Source: Catellatospora bangladeshensis
GTDB taxonomy: Bacteria; Actinomycetota; Actinomycetes; Mycobacteriales; Micromonosporaceae
Reading direction: 5' to 3'
NCBI RefSeq assembly: GCF_016862575.1
Contig: NZ_BONF01000008.1
Span: forward strand, 186,001-250,000
DNA: 64,000 nucleotides
Position numbers and translations under genes: made by a program. Positions 17,438 through 25,672 of the stretch are shown piece by piece; the stretch's first letter is position 1, and each line of letters begins with the position of its first letter. The notes beneath the pieces were generated by a model, which worked only from the letters and a program-made list of their open reading frames with translations, did no database searches and was not told where the DNA came from.

Positions 17438-18022
17438 ATGAACGACGACCTCGCCGGTGGCCGGGCCGACGCCCGGCCCGACACGCGCGCCCGCATCCAG
17501 GCCGTCGCCCTCGACCTCTTCACCGAGCAGGGCTACGAGGGCACGTCGCTGCGGGAGATCGCCGAACGGCTCGGCGTCACCAAGGCGGCCCTCTACTACC
17601 ACTTCAAGAGCAAAGAGGAGATCGTCGACAGCTTCAGCGCCGACCGCCTCGCGCGGATGGACATGCTGATCGAGTGGGGCCGCAGCCAGCCGGAGCCGCA
17701 CTCGGCCGGGTTCCGGCGCGAGCTGCTCGCCCGCTACGCCGACGAGCTGCACAGCGGCCCGTTCCTCAAGGTGATGCGCTTCTTCCACCAGAACCAGCTG
17801 GCGTTCAAGAACCAGCCGGCCGGGGCGAAGATGCGCGACGCCATCATCGACATCATCGGCCTGCTCGCCGAGCCCGGTTCGGCGCCGACCGCACGGCTGC
17901 GCGCGGGTATGGCGGTGTTCGCGCTCAACACGAGCTGGCTGCTGCTGCAGGGTGAGGACATCAGCGACGAGCAGCGGCGGGAGGCGGCGATGGAGGTCGC
18001 CCTCGACCTCATCCGCGACTGA
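17438..18022 (+). CDS. TetR/AcrR-family transcriptional repressor
   Basis: A 194-residue repressor. The N-terminal helix-turn-helix spans residues 18-64 ('TRARIQAVALDLFTEQGYEGTSLREIAERLGVTKAALYYHFKSKEEIV'), an almost canonical TetR signature. The C-terminal ligand-binding part is helical. It probably represses the divergent MFS transporter and itself through the three palindromes in the 143-bp gap, and is released by a substrate of the pump. The inducer cannot be told. Confidence 0.93.
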   Translation: MNDDLAGGRADARPDTRARIQAVALDLFTEQGYEGTSLREIAERLGVTKAALYYHFKSKEEIVDSFSADRLARMDMLIEWGRSQPEPHSAGFRRELLARYADELHSGPFLKVMRFFHQNQLAFKNQPAGAKMRDAIIDIIGLLAEPGSAPTARLRAGMAVFALNTSWLLLQGEDISDEQRREAAMEVALDLIRD

Positions 18023-18038
18023 GCGGCCGCGGTGGCGC

Positions 18039-18539
18039 TCAGGCCAGCGGGTAGCGCAGGGCGAGCAGGGTGACCCCGGGCAGCGGCGACCAGTCGCGCT
18101 CGGGCAGCCGCTCGAAGCCCATCCGGGCGTAGAGGCGGCGCGCGTCGGCGGCGAAGTCGCGTACGCAGATCACGACGCTGCGGCAGCCGTGGGCGGCGGC
18201 GCGCTCCAGGCACGCGCGGGCCAGCGCCTCGCCCGCGCCCCGGCCCTGGGCCTGCGGCGACACGGCGAGCATGCGGAACTCGGCCTCACCCTCGCGGGCC
18301 AGGTCGGCCAGCGGGCTGCCGGGCAGCACGAACGTCACCGAGCCGAGCACGGCCCCGGTGGTCTCGTCCACGGCGACCAGCACCTCGGCGGCGCGGGCGC
18401 GGGCGGCGGCGTCGGACAGGTGCGCCTCGTACGGGTGGCCGTCCGCGGTCTGCCCGTCGCCCCGGTAGGCGGCGACGGACAGCGCACCGATCGCGTCGTA
18501 GTCGGCCGGCAGCGCCGGCCGGACGAGGATCTCGGTCAT
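18039..18539 (-). CDS. GNAT-family N-acetyltransferase
   Basis: A 166-residue single-domain GNAT protein. The acetyl-CoA pyrophosphate loop is 'VSPQAQGRGAGEALARACLERA' (Q/RxxGxG/A), followed by 'RLYARMGFERLPERDW', the usual end of the fold. It has 'VLVAVDETTGAVLGSVTFVLPGS' before the loop. The substrate is unknown. It ends 16 bp from the stop of the TetR gene and starts 15 bp upstream of nothing but the carrier gene stop, so its promoter may overlap that region. Confidence 0.88.
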   Translation of the reverse strand: MTEILVRPALPADYDAIGALSVAAYRGDGQTADGHPYEAHLSDAAARARAAEVLVAVDETTGAVLGSVTFVLPGSPLADLAREGEAEFRMLAVSPQAQGRGAGEALARACLERAAAHGCRSVVICVRDFAADARRLYARMGFERLPERDWSPLPGVTLLALRYPLA

Positions 18540-18553
18540 GCGGGGTGCCGCTA

Positions 18554-18769
18554 CTACTCGATGACGGCGATGAGGTCGCCCTCCTGGACGACGTCACCCT
18601 CGTTCACGGCGATCTTGGAGACCACGCCGTCCGACTCGGCGATCACGGGGATCTCCATCTTCATCGATTCCAGGATGACCAGGGTGTCACCCTCGGCGAC
18701 CTCGTCCCCCGCCGCCGCCACGACCTTCCACACGTTCGCCACCATCTCGGCCTTGATCTCCTCGGCCAT
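18554..18769 (-). CDS. Biotin/lipoyl-attachment carrier protein (TB7.3-like)
   Basis: A 71-residue single biotinyl/lipoyl domain with the modified lysine in 'LESMKMEIPV' (Lys37); the M-K-M triplet indicates biotin. It matches the size of mycobacterial TB7.3 (Rv3221c), which also lies between pdtaS and the rshA/sigH pair. It could carry biotin for an acyl-CoA carboxylase encoded elsewhere. The start was placed at 18769 because 'MAEEIKAEMVANVWKV' is the normal domain start; the open frame continues upstream without protein-like content. Confidence 0.92.
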   Translation of the reverse strand: MAEEIKAEMVANVWKVVAAAGDEVAEGDTLVILESMKMEIPVIAESDGVVSKIAVNEGDVVQEGDLIAVIE

Positions 18770-18898
18770 CAGCCGGCCCCTTCCCCTGACTCGCGTGCAA
18801 GACGACCGTATCCAATCACGGAGCGCCGGTCCGGTGACGCTCAACCGGCGCATAGGATTTGTCCCTGACTGAGCGCCGTTACCGGAAGGGGTGTGTCC

Positions 18899-18973
18899 AT
18901 GGGCAAGCGTGCTCGCAAGAAGAAGTCCCGCAAGGGCTCGAAGGCCAACCACGGCAAGCGACCCAACAGCTAA
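18899..18973 (+). CDS. Ribosomal protein bL37
   Basis: A 24-residue, extremely basic protein: 'MGKRARKKKSRKG' then 'KANHGKRPNS'. The 'KANHGKRPN' ending is that of bL37, the tiny 50S protein found in mycobacterial ribosome structures and restricted to actinobacteria. A GGAAGGGG ribosome site stands before the ATG. It is divergent from the biotinyl carrier gene and 42 bp ahead of the moxR-like gene. It is easily missed because of its size. Confidence 0.9.
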   Translation: MGKRARKKKSRKGSKANHGKRPNS

Positions 18974-19015
18974 TCCCGTTGCCGGGGTGCACCTCGGGGC
19001 GGATCATTTCCCGGC

Positions 19016-20077
19016 GTGCACTCCGCGCTCACCCTCACCCCGGCCCAGCTGCCCGACCTGCTGCTGCACGTCGCGGTGGTCCGGCCCGTGTTCGTGTGGG
19101 GCGCGCCGGGCATCGGCAAGAGCTCGCTGGTCCGCGCGTTCGCCGACTCGCTCGGCCTGCCCTGCGTCACCCTCGTGGGCACCCAGCTCGCCGCCGAGGA
19201 CCTGATCGGCGTGCCCGAGCTGCGCGACGGCCGCAGCCGCTTCGCGCCGCCCGAGATGATCGCCCGCAGCGAGCCCTACTGCCTGTTCCTCGACGAGCTG
19301 AACGCGTCCTCGCCCGAGGTGCAGAAGGCCTTCTACTCCCTCATCCTGGACCGCCGCATCGGCGCGTACGAGCTGCCGGCCGGTTCGATCGTGATCGGTG
19401 CGGGCAACCGCGCCACCGACAACGCGCTCGCCCGCCCGATGGCGTCCGCGCTGGTCAACCGCCTGCTGCACCTGCATCTGCGGGCGTCGGCAGTGGACTG
19501 GCTGGGCTGGGCGGGCGGCGCGGGCGTGCACCCGTGGGTGCTGGACTACCTCACCCAGCGCCCGGACCACCTGTGGGTGCAGCCGCCCAAGACCGAGGAG
19601 CCGTTCTCCACCCCGCGCGCCTGGCACATGCTGTCCGACGCGCTGCACTCCTACGGCGAGGACATCGTCGAGGAGACGCTGCGGCTGCTGGCGTACGGAA
19701 CGCTCACCCCGGCGCATGCGTCGGGTTTCTGCGCGTACGTCAAGACGGTCCGGCATCGGTACGGCCTGGACGCGATCATCCGCGGCGACGCCTCGTGGCC
19801 GCGCGCCGCGACCGACCGCGACCTGCTCTACTTCTTCGCCGAGACGTTCCGGGCCCGGCTGGTCAAGGACCTGCCGGACAGCCGCGAGCACGCGAGCCGT
19901 GCCGTGCGCGAGTTCGCTCTGCGCGCCAAGGGCCTGCTGGTCGAGCTGGCCGAGATCTCGCTGGAGTGCGCGCAGCTCGTGGTCGCCGCCGACGCCGAGG
20001 GCAAGCCGGTGCTGCCCGCCTGGTTCCTCGTCGAGGTCACCCGCGACCTGCCGCGCCTGGTCGCGGCCCGCACATGA
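19016..20077 (+). CDS. MoxR-type AAA+ ATPase
   Basis: A 353-residue AAA+ protein. Walker A is 'GAPGIGKSS' (29-37), Walker B 'LFLDEL' (90-95), sensor 1 'GAGNRATDN', and an arginine-finger region is 'SALVNRLLHLHL'. The C-terminal half is helical. MoxR ATPases act as chaperones that load metal or remodel a von Willebrand-A partner. The next gene on the same strand is exactly such a VWA protein (217 bp on, with a palindrome between them), so the two probably form a MoxR-VWA system. GTG start. Confidence 0.87.
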   Translation: MHSALTLTPAQLPDLLLHVAVVRPVFVWGAPGIGKSSLVRAFADSLGLPCVTLVGTQLAAEDLIGVPELRDGRSRFAPPEMIARSEPYCLFLDELNASSPEVQKAFYSLILDRRIGAYELPAGSIVIGAGNRATDNALARPMASALVNRLLHLHLRASAVDWLGWAGGAGVHPWVLDYLTQRPDHLWVQPPKTEEPFSTPRAWHMLSDALHSYGEDIVEETLRLLAYGTLTPAHASGFCAYVKTVRHRYGLDAIIRGDASWPRAATDRDLLYFFAETFRARLVKDLPDSREHASRAVREFALRAKGLLVELAEISLECAQLVVAADAEGKPVLPAWFLVEVTRDLPRLVAART

Positions 20078-20174
20078 CCACCCACCCGCCACGAACCCGC
20101 GCCCCACGGTCCGCCACCACACAGCCCGCCACCACGCGGACCGCCACCACGCGGACCGAGGCGGGCGTGGCCGT

Positions 20175-20251
20175 TGATCGTCCGATTTGCCTGGCACCTG
20201 GGCGAAAGCGAGCTCAAGATACGCCCATGTGCCAGGCAAGTCGGACGATCA
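20175..20251. repeat. 77-bp palindrome (family B), copy 2
   Basis: The arms read TGATCGTCCGAyTTGCCTGGCAC.TGGGCG; the core TTGCCtGGCA and the length of 77 bp match the copy at 12248-12324. It lies in the 217-bp space between the moxR-like and VWA genes, which run in the same direction; transcription through it would make a long hairpin. Confidence 0.85.
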
Positions 20252-20294
20252 GGGTGGCGCGAGGCGCATCGGCACGGGATGTGGGAGGGCGGCG

Positions 20295-22136
20295 GTGAGC
20301 CGGCGCGGCGGGGAGAAGCGTAAGGACCCGCGCAAGGAGGCGTTCGACGCGGCGGTGCAGGCGGTGTTCGGGGAGCGCATCTTCAGCGCGATGCGCGACT
20401 CGCCGCACGGCGACCGCTGGCTGTCCACCGACTGGGCCGAGCACCCGGAGCTGGGCCGCGCCCGCGGCTGGGCGCGGGTGCGCCGGGACGGCCGGATCAC
20501 CGTCAACCGCAACGCGCCCGCCGAGCCGGCCGAGTGGATCTGGGTGCTCACCCACTGCGCGCTGCACCTCGGCTTCGGCCACCTGGAGCCCGGCCGGCGC
20601 GCCGACCACGCCGCGCAGGCGGCGGCGTGCCTGGTGGTGGCCCGCTTCCAGCAGCAGCTGCGGCTGGGCACGCCGCCGTTCCAGGTGCCCGCCGACCTGC
20701 CCGGCACCGACGAGGACCGGCTGGCCGACCTGTGGCGCGACACCGGCGTGCCGCCCGAGTACGCCGCGCTCGGCTGCGGCGGCGCGCTCGGCGACCTGGA
20801 CGTCGCCGAGCCCGACGAGACGCGCCCGCCCCGGCACCTGCGCCAGGCGACCAGCGTGCCGACGCTGACCTGGCCGGAGCTGTTCGCGATCGGGCTGGCC
20901 GCCGCCGCGACCGCCGCGGTCGAGGACGCGGGCCAGGCCCGCCGCCCCGACGGCGAGATCGACCCGGACAGCCCGTGGGAGAAGGCGCGGCGCTGGTTCG
21001 TGTCGTCGTACCCGCTGCTCGGAGCGCTGGCCGCGGGCTTCCGCATCGTCGCCGACGCGGAGCTGGCCCGCGCCTGGCAGATCTCGATCGCGGCGGTGGA
21101 CGCCGCGGCGGGCGAGATCTACGTGAACCCGCTGCGGCGGATGCCGGAGCCGCACTGCCGCTTCGTGCTGGCGCACGAGATGCTGCATGCCGCGCTGCGG
21201 CACGGGCAGCGGGTCGGCCCGCGCGACCCGTACCTGTGGAACATCGCCACCGACTACGTGATCAACGGCTGGCTGGTGCAGATGGGCGTCGGCGAGCTGC
21301 CCGAGGACGTGCTCTACGACCCGGCGCTCAAGGACCACTCCAGCGAGGAGGTGTACGACCTCATCACCGCGAACCTGCGCCGCTACCGCAAGCTGGCCAC
21401 GCTGCGCGGGCGCGGCCTGGGCGACATGCTGGACCGGCCGGTGGGCGGCGCGGACGAGGCGCGGCGCGCGGGCGACGTCGACGACTTCTGCCGCCGCGCG
21501 CTGGCCGGCGGCCTGGCGTACCACGAGCAGCACGGCCGGGGTTACCTGCCGGCGGGCCTGGTCGCCGAGATCCGGGTGCTGGACAACCCGCCGCCGCCGT
21601 GGGACGTGCAGCTGGCCCGCTGGTTCGACCGCTACTTCACGCCGCTGGAGCCGACCCGGTCGTACGCGCGCGCCTCGCGCCGCCAGGCGGCCACCCCGGA
21701 CATCCCGCGGCCCGGCCGGGTGCGGCCGGAGCTGGTCGAGAAGCAGCGCACGTTCGGCGTCGTGCTGGACACCTCGGGCTCGATGAACCACGAGCTGATG
21801 GGCCGGGCGCTGGGCGCGATCGCCGCGTACGCGCTGGCCCGCGACGTGCCCGCGGCCCGCGTGGTGTTCTGCGACGCGGCCGCGTACGACGCGGGTTACC
21901 TGCCGGTCGAGGAGATCGCCGGCCGGGTGAAGGTGCGCGGCCGCGGCGGCACCGAGCTGCAGCCCGGCATCCGCCTGCTGGAGCGGGCCGAGGACTTCCC
22001 CGCCGACGGCCCGATCCTGATCATCACGGACGGCGACTGCGACGTGCTGCGTGTCCGCCGCGAGCACGCATACCTGATGCCCGAGCGTGGCAGGCTGCCC
22101 TTCACCCCGCGCGGCGAGGTCTTCCGGCTCCGCTGA
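20295..22136 (+). CDS. VWA-like predicted metallopeptidase (DUF2201 family)
   Basis: A 613-residue protein. Residues 80-330 form a putative metallopeptidase domain: a zincin-like motif 'HEMLHAALRH' near residue 293 and, earlier, a look-alike 'HCALHLGFGH' near residue 88 in which the catalytic glutamate position is cysteine. From about residue 480 there is a von Willebrand A domain with the metal-binding 'VVLDTSGSMN' and 'GRGGTELQPG', and 'IITDGDCD' further on. Such proteins pair with MoxR ATPases, as here. The biological target is unknown. The GTG start at 20295 was chosen because it lies after the palindrome and has GGGAGGGCGG ahead of it. Confidence 0.83.
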   Translation: MSRRGGEKRKDPRKEAFDAAVQAVFGERIFSAMRDSPHGDRWLSTDWAEHPELGRARGWARVRRDGRITVNRNAPAEPAEWIWVLTHCALHLGFGHLEPGRRADHAAQAAACLVVARFQQQLRLGTPPFQVPADLPGTDEDRLADLWRDTGVPPEYAALGCGGALGDLDVAEPDETRPPRHLRQATSVPTLTWPELFAIGLAAAATAAVEDAGQARRPDGEIDPDSPWEKARRWFVSSYPLLGALAAGFRIVADAELARAWQISIAAVDAAAGEIYVNPLRRMPEPHCRFVLAHEMLHAALRHGQRVGPRDPYLWNIATDYVINGWLVQMGVGELPEDVLYDPALKDHSSEEVYDLITANLRRYRKLATLRGRGLGDMLDRPVGGADEARRAGDVDDFCRRALAGGLAYHEQHGRGYLPAGLVAEIRVLDNPPPPWDVQLARWFDRYFTPLEPTRSYARASRRQAATPDIPRPGRVRPELVEKQRTFGVVLDTSGSMNHELMGRALGAIAAYALARDVPAARVVFCDAAAYDAGYLPVEEIAGRVKVRGRGGTELQPGIRLLERAEDFPADGPILIITDGDCDVLRVRREHAYLMPERGRLPFTPRGEVFRLR

Positions 22137-22159
22137 GCCGCGCGCGGCGGTGACAAACG

Positions 22160-22224
22160 AAGATCGCCGTCTCGTGTCACATCCTGCGGTGTGGCCGCAG
22201 ATCATGACACGAGACGGCGATCTT
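22160..22224. repeat. 65-bp palindrome (family A), perfect-arm copy
   Basis: AAGATCGCCGTCTCGTGTC at 22160-22178 and its exact complement at 22206-22224 (19/19) flank a 27-base centre. It sits between convergent genes (VWA stop 22136, rsrA stop 22265). Confidence 0.92.
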
Positions 22225-22264
22225 CACGCGAAGCGAGCAGCCGACGCGATCAGCCCGAAGGCGA

Positions 22265-22540
22265 TCAGCCCAGCTCCCGCGTGGCCTCGACCTCGACCAC
22301 CAGCTCGGAGAGCTTCGCGCGGAGCCGGTCCTTGAGCTCGGCCGGGGCCTGCTCCTGGCCGCAGCAGCGGTTGACCAGGGCCTTGACCTCCTGCTCGATG
22401 CCGTACTCGCGCAGGCACGGCGAGCACTCGTCGAGATGCTGCTTGATCAGCGTCCGCCGGTCGTCGGAGCACTCGAGGTCCAGGTAGAGGTAGACCTCGG
22501 TGAGCACCTCGCGGCAGTCGTTGTCCTCGTGTTCGCTCAT
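22265..22540 (-). CDS. rsrA: Zinc-binding anti-sigma factor (RsrA/RshA-like)
   Basis: A 91-residue ZAS-family anti-sigma factor. It has Cys9, the motif H35-x3-C39-x2-C42 ('QHLDECSPC') and the 'RCCGQ' pair at 59-60, the layout of Streptomyces RsrA and mycobacterial RshA. Oxidation of the zinc-site thiols releases the bound sigma factor, turning on thiol-stress genes. Its ATG overlaps the TGA of the sigma gene (TGATG), which keeps the two proteins in balance. An additional cysteine (Cys24) is present. Confidence 0.94.
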   Translation of the reverse strand: MSEHEDNDCREVLTEVYLYLDLECSDDRRTLIKQHLDECSPCLREYGIEQEVKALVNRCCGQEQAPAELKDRLRAKLSELVVEVEATRELG

Positions 22541-23367
22541 CACGCCTCCCGAGCGCTGGTCTGGCCCGAGAATCCGCGCTCCGCGGCATAGCCCTCCAGG
22601 AGCTTGCGCAGGTTGCGTCGGCCACGGTGCAGCCTGGACATCACGGTGCCGATGGGCGTGTTCATGATGTCCGCGATCTCCTTGTAGGAGAAGCCTTCCA
22701 CGTCGGCGAGGTAGACCGCCAGCCGGAACTCCTCCGGCAGCGACTGGAGCGCGTCCTTGACGTCGCTGTCGGGCAGCCGGTCCAGCGCCTCGGTCTCGGC
22801 CGAGCGCAGACCGGTGGAGGTGTGCGACTCCGCCTCGGCCAGCTGCCAGTCGGTGATCTCGTCCGTCGGCGCCTGGATGGGCTGCCGTTGCCTCTTGCGG
22901 TACGAGTTGATGAAGGTGTTCGTGAGGATGCGGTAGAGCCACGCCTTCAGGTTCGTGCCGTCCTCGAACTGGTGGAACGCGGCGTACGCCTTCAGGAAGG
23001 TCTCCTGCAGCAGGTCCTCGGCGTCGGCCGGGTTGCGCGTCATCCGCAGTGCGGCCGCGTAGAGCTGGTCGAGGAAGGGCATCGCGTCCCGCTCGAAGCG
23101 GGAACGACGCTCTTCGACGCTGTCGGTGCTGGTCAAGCGCGAGACCACCCTCGAAGATCGGCCGGTCCGCGACTCCCTCTGCGCGGTTCGCGGCACTGAG
23201 GCTGACTCTACCGATGCCAGGTGCACCCGCGGGGCGGGCACCGCGGTAATGCCGGACACGGCTTCGCCGTCCAGCGCCGCGGGCCACTCGGGCGCCGCCA
23301 GCAGCCGCTCCACCGCCTGCACCGCAGGGTCCTCGCCCGACCGCGTCAGGTAACGCGTCCGCACCAT
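22540..23367 (-). CDS. sigR: ECF sigma factor SigR/SigH, with a long N-terminal extension
   Basis: A 275-residue ECF sigma factor. Region 2 starts near residue 90 ('[38 protein letters not shown]... [20 protein letters not shown]') and region 4 follows ('[48 protein letters not shown]'). The sequence is very like SigR/SigH, controllers of the thiol-oxidative stress response. About 80 residues precede the usual start; an internal TTG at 23136, with GGTGG ahead of it, would give a normal 198-residue protein. Two forms may be made, as for SigR and the longer, unstable SigR' of Streptomyces. The ATG at 23367 lies just downstream of a SigR-type promoter. Confidence 0.93.
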   Translation of the reverse strand: MVRTRYLTRSGEDPAVQAVERLLAAPEWPAALDGEAVSGITAVPAPRVHLASVESASVPRTAQRESRTGRSSRVVSRLTSTDSVEERRSRFERDAMPFLDQLYAAALRMTRNPADAEDLLQETFLKAYAAFHQFEDGTNLKAWLYRILTNTFINSYRKRQRQPIQAPTDEITDWQLAEAESHTSTGLRSAETEALDRLPDSDVKDALQSLPEEFRLAVYLADVEGFSYKEIADIMNTPIGTVMSRLHRGRRNLRKLLEGYAAERGFSGQTSAREA

Positions 23368-23418
23368 GAGACCACCTCTCGCCGAGGGCCGAGGTCGATC
23401 GGCCCATCCGCGGGGAAC

Positions 23419-23445
23419 AACGCCGTCCGGCGGCCGTCGCATTCC
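23419..23445 (-). promoter_or_regulatory. SigR-dependent promoter for sigR-rsrA
   Basis: Reading the minus strand, GGAAT (23445-23441) and GTT (23421-23419) are separated by 19 bases, close to the SigR/SigH consensus GGAAT-N18-GTT. It stands about 50 bp before the ATG at 23367, giving the autoregulation expected of this system. It also argues against any start upstream of the promoter. Confidence 0.75.
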
Positions 23446-23472
23446 GTGGGACGCCCCGGACGGTGACCACCG

Positions 23473-24153
23473 TCACTCCGGGCGGGCCCAGCCTCGGGCG
23501 GCCAGCCAGGTAACGACCGCCCGGCCCGCATCCTCCCGGCCGCCGCGCAGGTCGTGCCGCTGGCCGGGCAGCACGACGACCTCCACCCCGGCGGTGGCCT
23601 CGGGCACGCCGAAGGGATCGCGGTCGCCGTTGACGACCAGCGTGGGCAGGCCGGTGAGCAGCTCACCGGCCCGGCTGCGGTCCGGCTTGCCCGGCGGGTG
23701 CAGCGGGAAGGCCAGCGCGACGATGCCTGACGCGCCGACGTCGCCGGCCGTACGGCAGGCCACCCGCGCGCCGCTGGAGCGCCCGCCGACGATCAGCGGC
23801 AGCCCCGCGAACTCGGCGGTGAGCACGGCAAGCACGTCGCGCCATGCCTCGTCGAGGTGACCCGCCGGAGCTGGCGCACGCCGCCCGGCCACCCGGTACG
23901 GCTGGGTGACCAGCGCGACCGCGACCCCGGCCGCGAGCGCGGCGTCGCGGGTGGCGACCAGATCGGGTGCGTCGACGTCACCGCCCGCGCCGTGCCCGAG
24001 CACGAGCAGCGCGGCCGGGGCGGGACGCCGTGCGCCCGCCCCGGACCGCCGCTGTGCTCGATCGTCGGCTGCCCCGGCGCCGTCGCCGGGAAGGGTGACT
24101 TCGATACGGGCCGGGCCACGCCCGGTCTCCACCGATCGGGGACCGCCTCGCAT
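23473..24153 (-). CDS. Alpha/beta-hydrolase, KANL3/Tex30-like
   Basis: A 226-residue alpha/beta-hydrolase. It has the oxyanion strand 'LLVLGHGAGGDVDAPDL', the nucleophile elbow 'GGRSSGARVA' and near the end 'TLVVNGDRDPFG' (acid) and 'LPGQRHDLRGGRED' (histidine). The substrate is unknown. The start at 24153 ('MRGGPRSVETGRG') was chosen over an open but non-protein-like upstream extension that overlaps the WhiB gene. It lies seven bases after that WhiB stop, so the two probably share a transcript. Confidence 0.82.
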   Translation of the reverse strand: MRGGPRSVETGRGPARIEVTLPGDGAGAADDRAQRRSGAGARRPAPAALLVLGHGAGGDVDAPDLVATRDAALAAGVAVALVTQPYRVAGRRAPAPAGHLDEAWRDVLAVLTAEFAGLPLIVGGRSSGARVACRTAGDVGASGIVALAFPLHPPGKPDRSRAGELLTGLPTLVVNGDRDPFGVPEATAGVEVVVLPGQRHDLRGGREDAGRAVVTWLAARGWARPE

Positions 24154-24160
24154 CAGGCGA

Positions 24161-24700
24161 TCATCCGGCGTGGACGGGCTCCCTGGCCAGTAACGGCACG
24201 CCGTGCAGCACGGAGTCGCGCTCCGTGTCGCCCAGCGCGCGCAGGGCCAGCCCGGTGCGCTGCATCGGGATCCGCGGCACCTGGCGGGTCGCCCCGGCCG
24301 CCGGACGCTGCGGCGCGCGCAGCTCCCCGGCCGAGACCACCAGGTCCGCCTGTGGCCCGTAGGCCGCGTACGGCAGCTCCTCCTGTTGCTCCTCGGTGCG
24401 CCAGGCGACCAGCATGGCCCGCCTCTCGCGGGCGGTCGTGCCGCCCCATACGCCATGACAGTCGCCGACGCTCAGCGCCCAGGCCAGACAGGCCCCCGAC
24501 ACCGGACACCGCCCGCACAGCTGGACGGCCGCGTCGGCGGGCTCCAGCGGTGCCGGAAAGAACGTCTCCGGATCGACGGCCTGGCAGGCACCTCTGGTGC
24601 GCCAGGCGTTGTCGTGACGCTCCCGCACGGCCCGCACCAAGCGCGGGTCCCTGCGAGCAGCGGCGACTTCATGCGGGCGTGGAATCCGCGCCCGGGTCAT
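24161..24700 (-). CDS. WhiB-family regulator with long tail
   Basis: A 179-residue WhiB-like protein. The cluster cysteines are C39, C62, C65 and C71 ('GACQAVDPETFFP', 'CGRCPVSGAC'), followed by 'GDCHGVWGG' with an extra cysteine and 'ARERRAM'. The 90-residue C-terminal tail after the WhiB core is unusual; it is rich in Q/P/A and has no AT-hook, so it is not WhiB7. It presumably binds a 4Fe-4S cluster and a sigma factor. GGGAGGTGG precedes the ATG. It lies upstream of the hydrolase gene in the same direction. The 178-bp gap beyond 24700 holds its promoter; nothing else was seen in it. Confidence 0.87.
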   Translation of the reverse strand: MTRARIPRPHEVAAARRDPRLVRAVRERHDNAWRTRGACQAVDPETFFPAPLEPADAAVQLCGRCPVSGACLAWALSVGDCHGVWGGTTARERRAMLVAWRTEEQQEELPYAAYGPQADLVVSAGELRAPQRPAAGATRQVPRIPMQRTGLALRALGDTERDSVLHGVPLLAREPVHAG

Positions 24701-24878
24701 CCACCCACCTCCCCCGTGGGTCGGTCCCCCCGGCCAGCGGGGGGATCCGGCTCAGACAGACGGTGACGCGCGGGCGAACCGCTTACCACCGACGCTGTGT
24801 CTTACCGCACCTTACGAGGTTCAGACAAGTGTTTACCCGCAAACTGGTGGCACAAATTGCCACGTTCCAGCGCAAAAA

Positions 24879-25565
24879 TCAGAAGAGGCCGGGCTGGGCA
24901 GCCGGGTCGGCCAGGCGCGCGGTCAATTCAGGGCCATCGTTGTATACGTTACCGACCGCGGCGCCCACCGGACGGATCTCCAGAGTGGACAGGTACGCCT
25001 CGGCGGGCGGCGCGAGCAGCGCCGGGTCGGCGGGCGCGTGCAGCCACTCCGCCCAGCGCGCCGGCTCCAGCAGCAGCGGCATGCGGTCGTGCACCCGGGC
25101 CAGCTCGCCGAGCGCGGCCGTGGTGACGATGGTGCAGGTCAGACCGTGCTTCGAGGCGGCCCACAGGCCCGCGAAGGCCAGCCCGGCGCCCTCGGCCGGG
25201 TCGGTCATGTAGTACGCCTGGCGGCCCTTGTCGGTGCGCAGCCACTCGTACCAGCCGTCGGCCGGCACGATGCAGCGCTTGCCCGCGAACGACGGGCCGA
25301 AGGCGCGCGAGGTGGCCAGCGTCTCCGACCGCGCGTTGATCATCCTGAGGCCGGTGCGGGCGTCGGCGGCCCACGGCGGCACCAGGCCCCAGCGCGCCAC
25401 GCTCAGCACCCGGCCCCCGCCGGACGCGGAGACCCGCACGATCGGGGCGGGGTCGGTGGGCGCCAGGTTGTAGTCGGGGGCCAGCGACTCGGCGGTCTCG
25501 TCCGCCGCGGCGAAGATCTGGGACAGATCAGCCGCCGTACGAGTCGTCGCGTACCGCCCACACAT
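24879..25565 (-). CDS. SRAP-domain protein (HMCES/YedK-like abasic-site crosslinker)
   Basis: A 228-residue SOS-response-associated peptidase. After removal of Met1 the catalytic Cys2 is in 'MCGRYA', with 'NLAPTDPAPIVR', 'NARSETLATSRAF', 'RCIVPADGWYEW' (the conserved Glu) and 'RMPLLL' following; the active-site histidine is the 'VHDRMPLLL' one. Proteins of this family form a thiazolidine crosslink with abasic sites in single-stranded DNA and protect replication forks. The start at 25565 is fixed by the need for Cys2. It is divergent from aroA, as in the mycobacterial neighbourhood. Confidence 0.93.
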   Translation of the reverse strand: MCGRYATTRTAADLSQIFAAADETAESLAPDYNLAPTDPAPIVRVSASGGGRVLSVARWGLVPPWAADARTGLRMINARSETLATSRAFGPSFAGKRCIVPADGWYEWLRTDKGRQAYYMTDPAEGAGLAFAGLWAASKHGLTCTIVTTAALGELARVHDRMPLLLEPARWAEWLHAPADPALLAPPAEAYLSTLEIRPVGAAVGNVYNDGPELTARLADPAAQPGLF

Positions 25566-25672
25566 GGCGGTCACCATACGCCACCGCACGCTGACGGCTC
25601 GTCCCGGCGGTCCATCCGGGCGGCGGACCACCGGCGCTCCCCCACCGGGGTCCATCAGGCAGACTGTGAGGC

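Noticed and set aside
22137-22264. A transposase or integrase to explain the palindromes
   Set aside because: None was found in this or any other gap; mobilisation, if any, must come from elsewhere in the genome.
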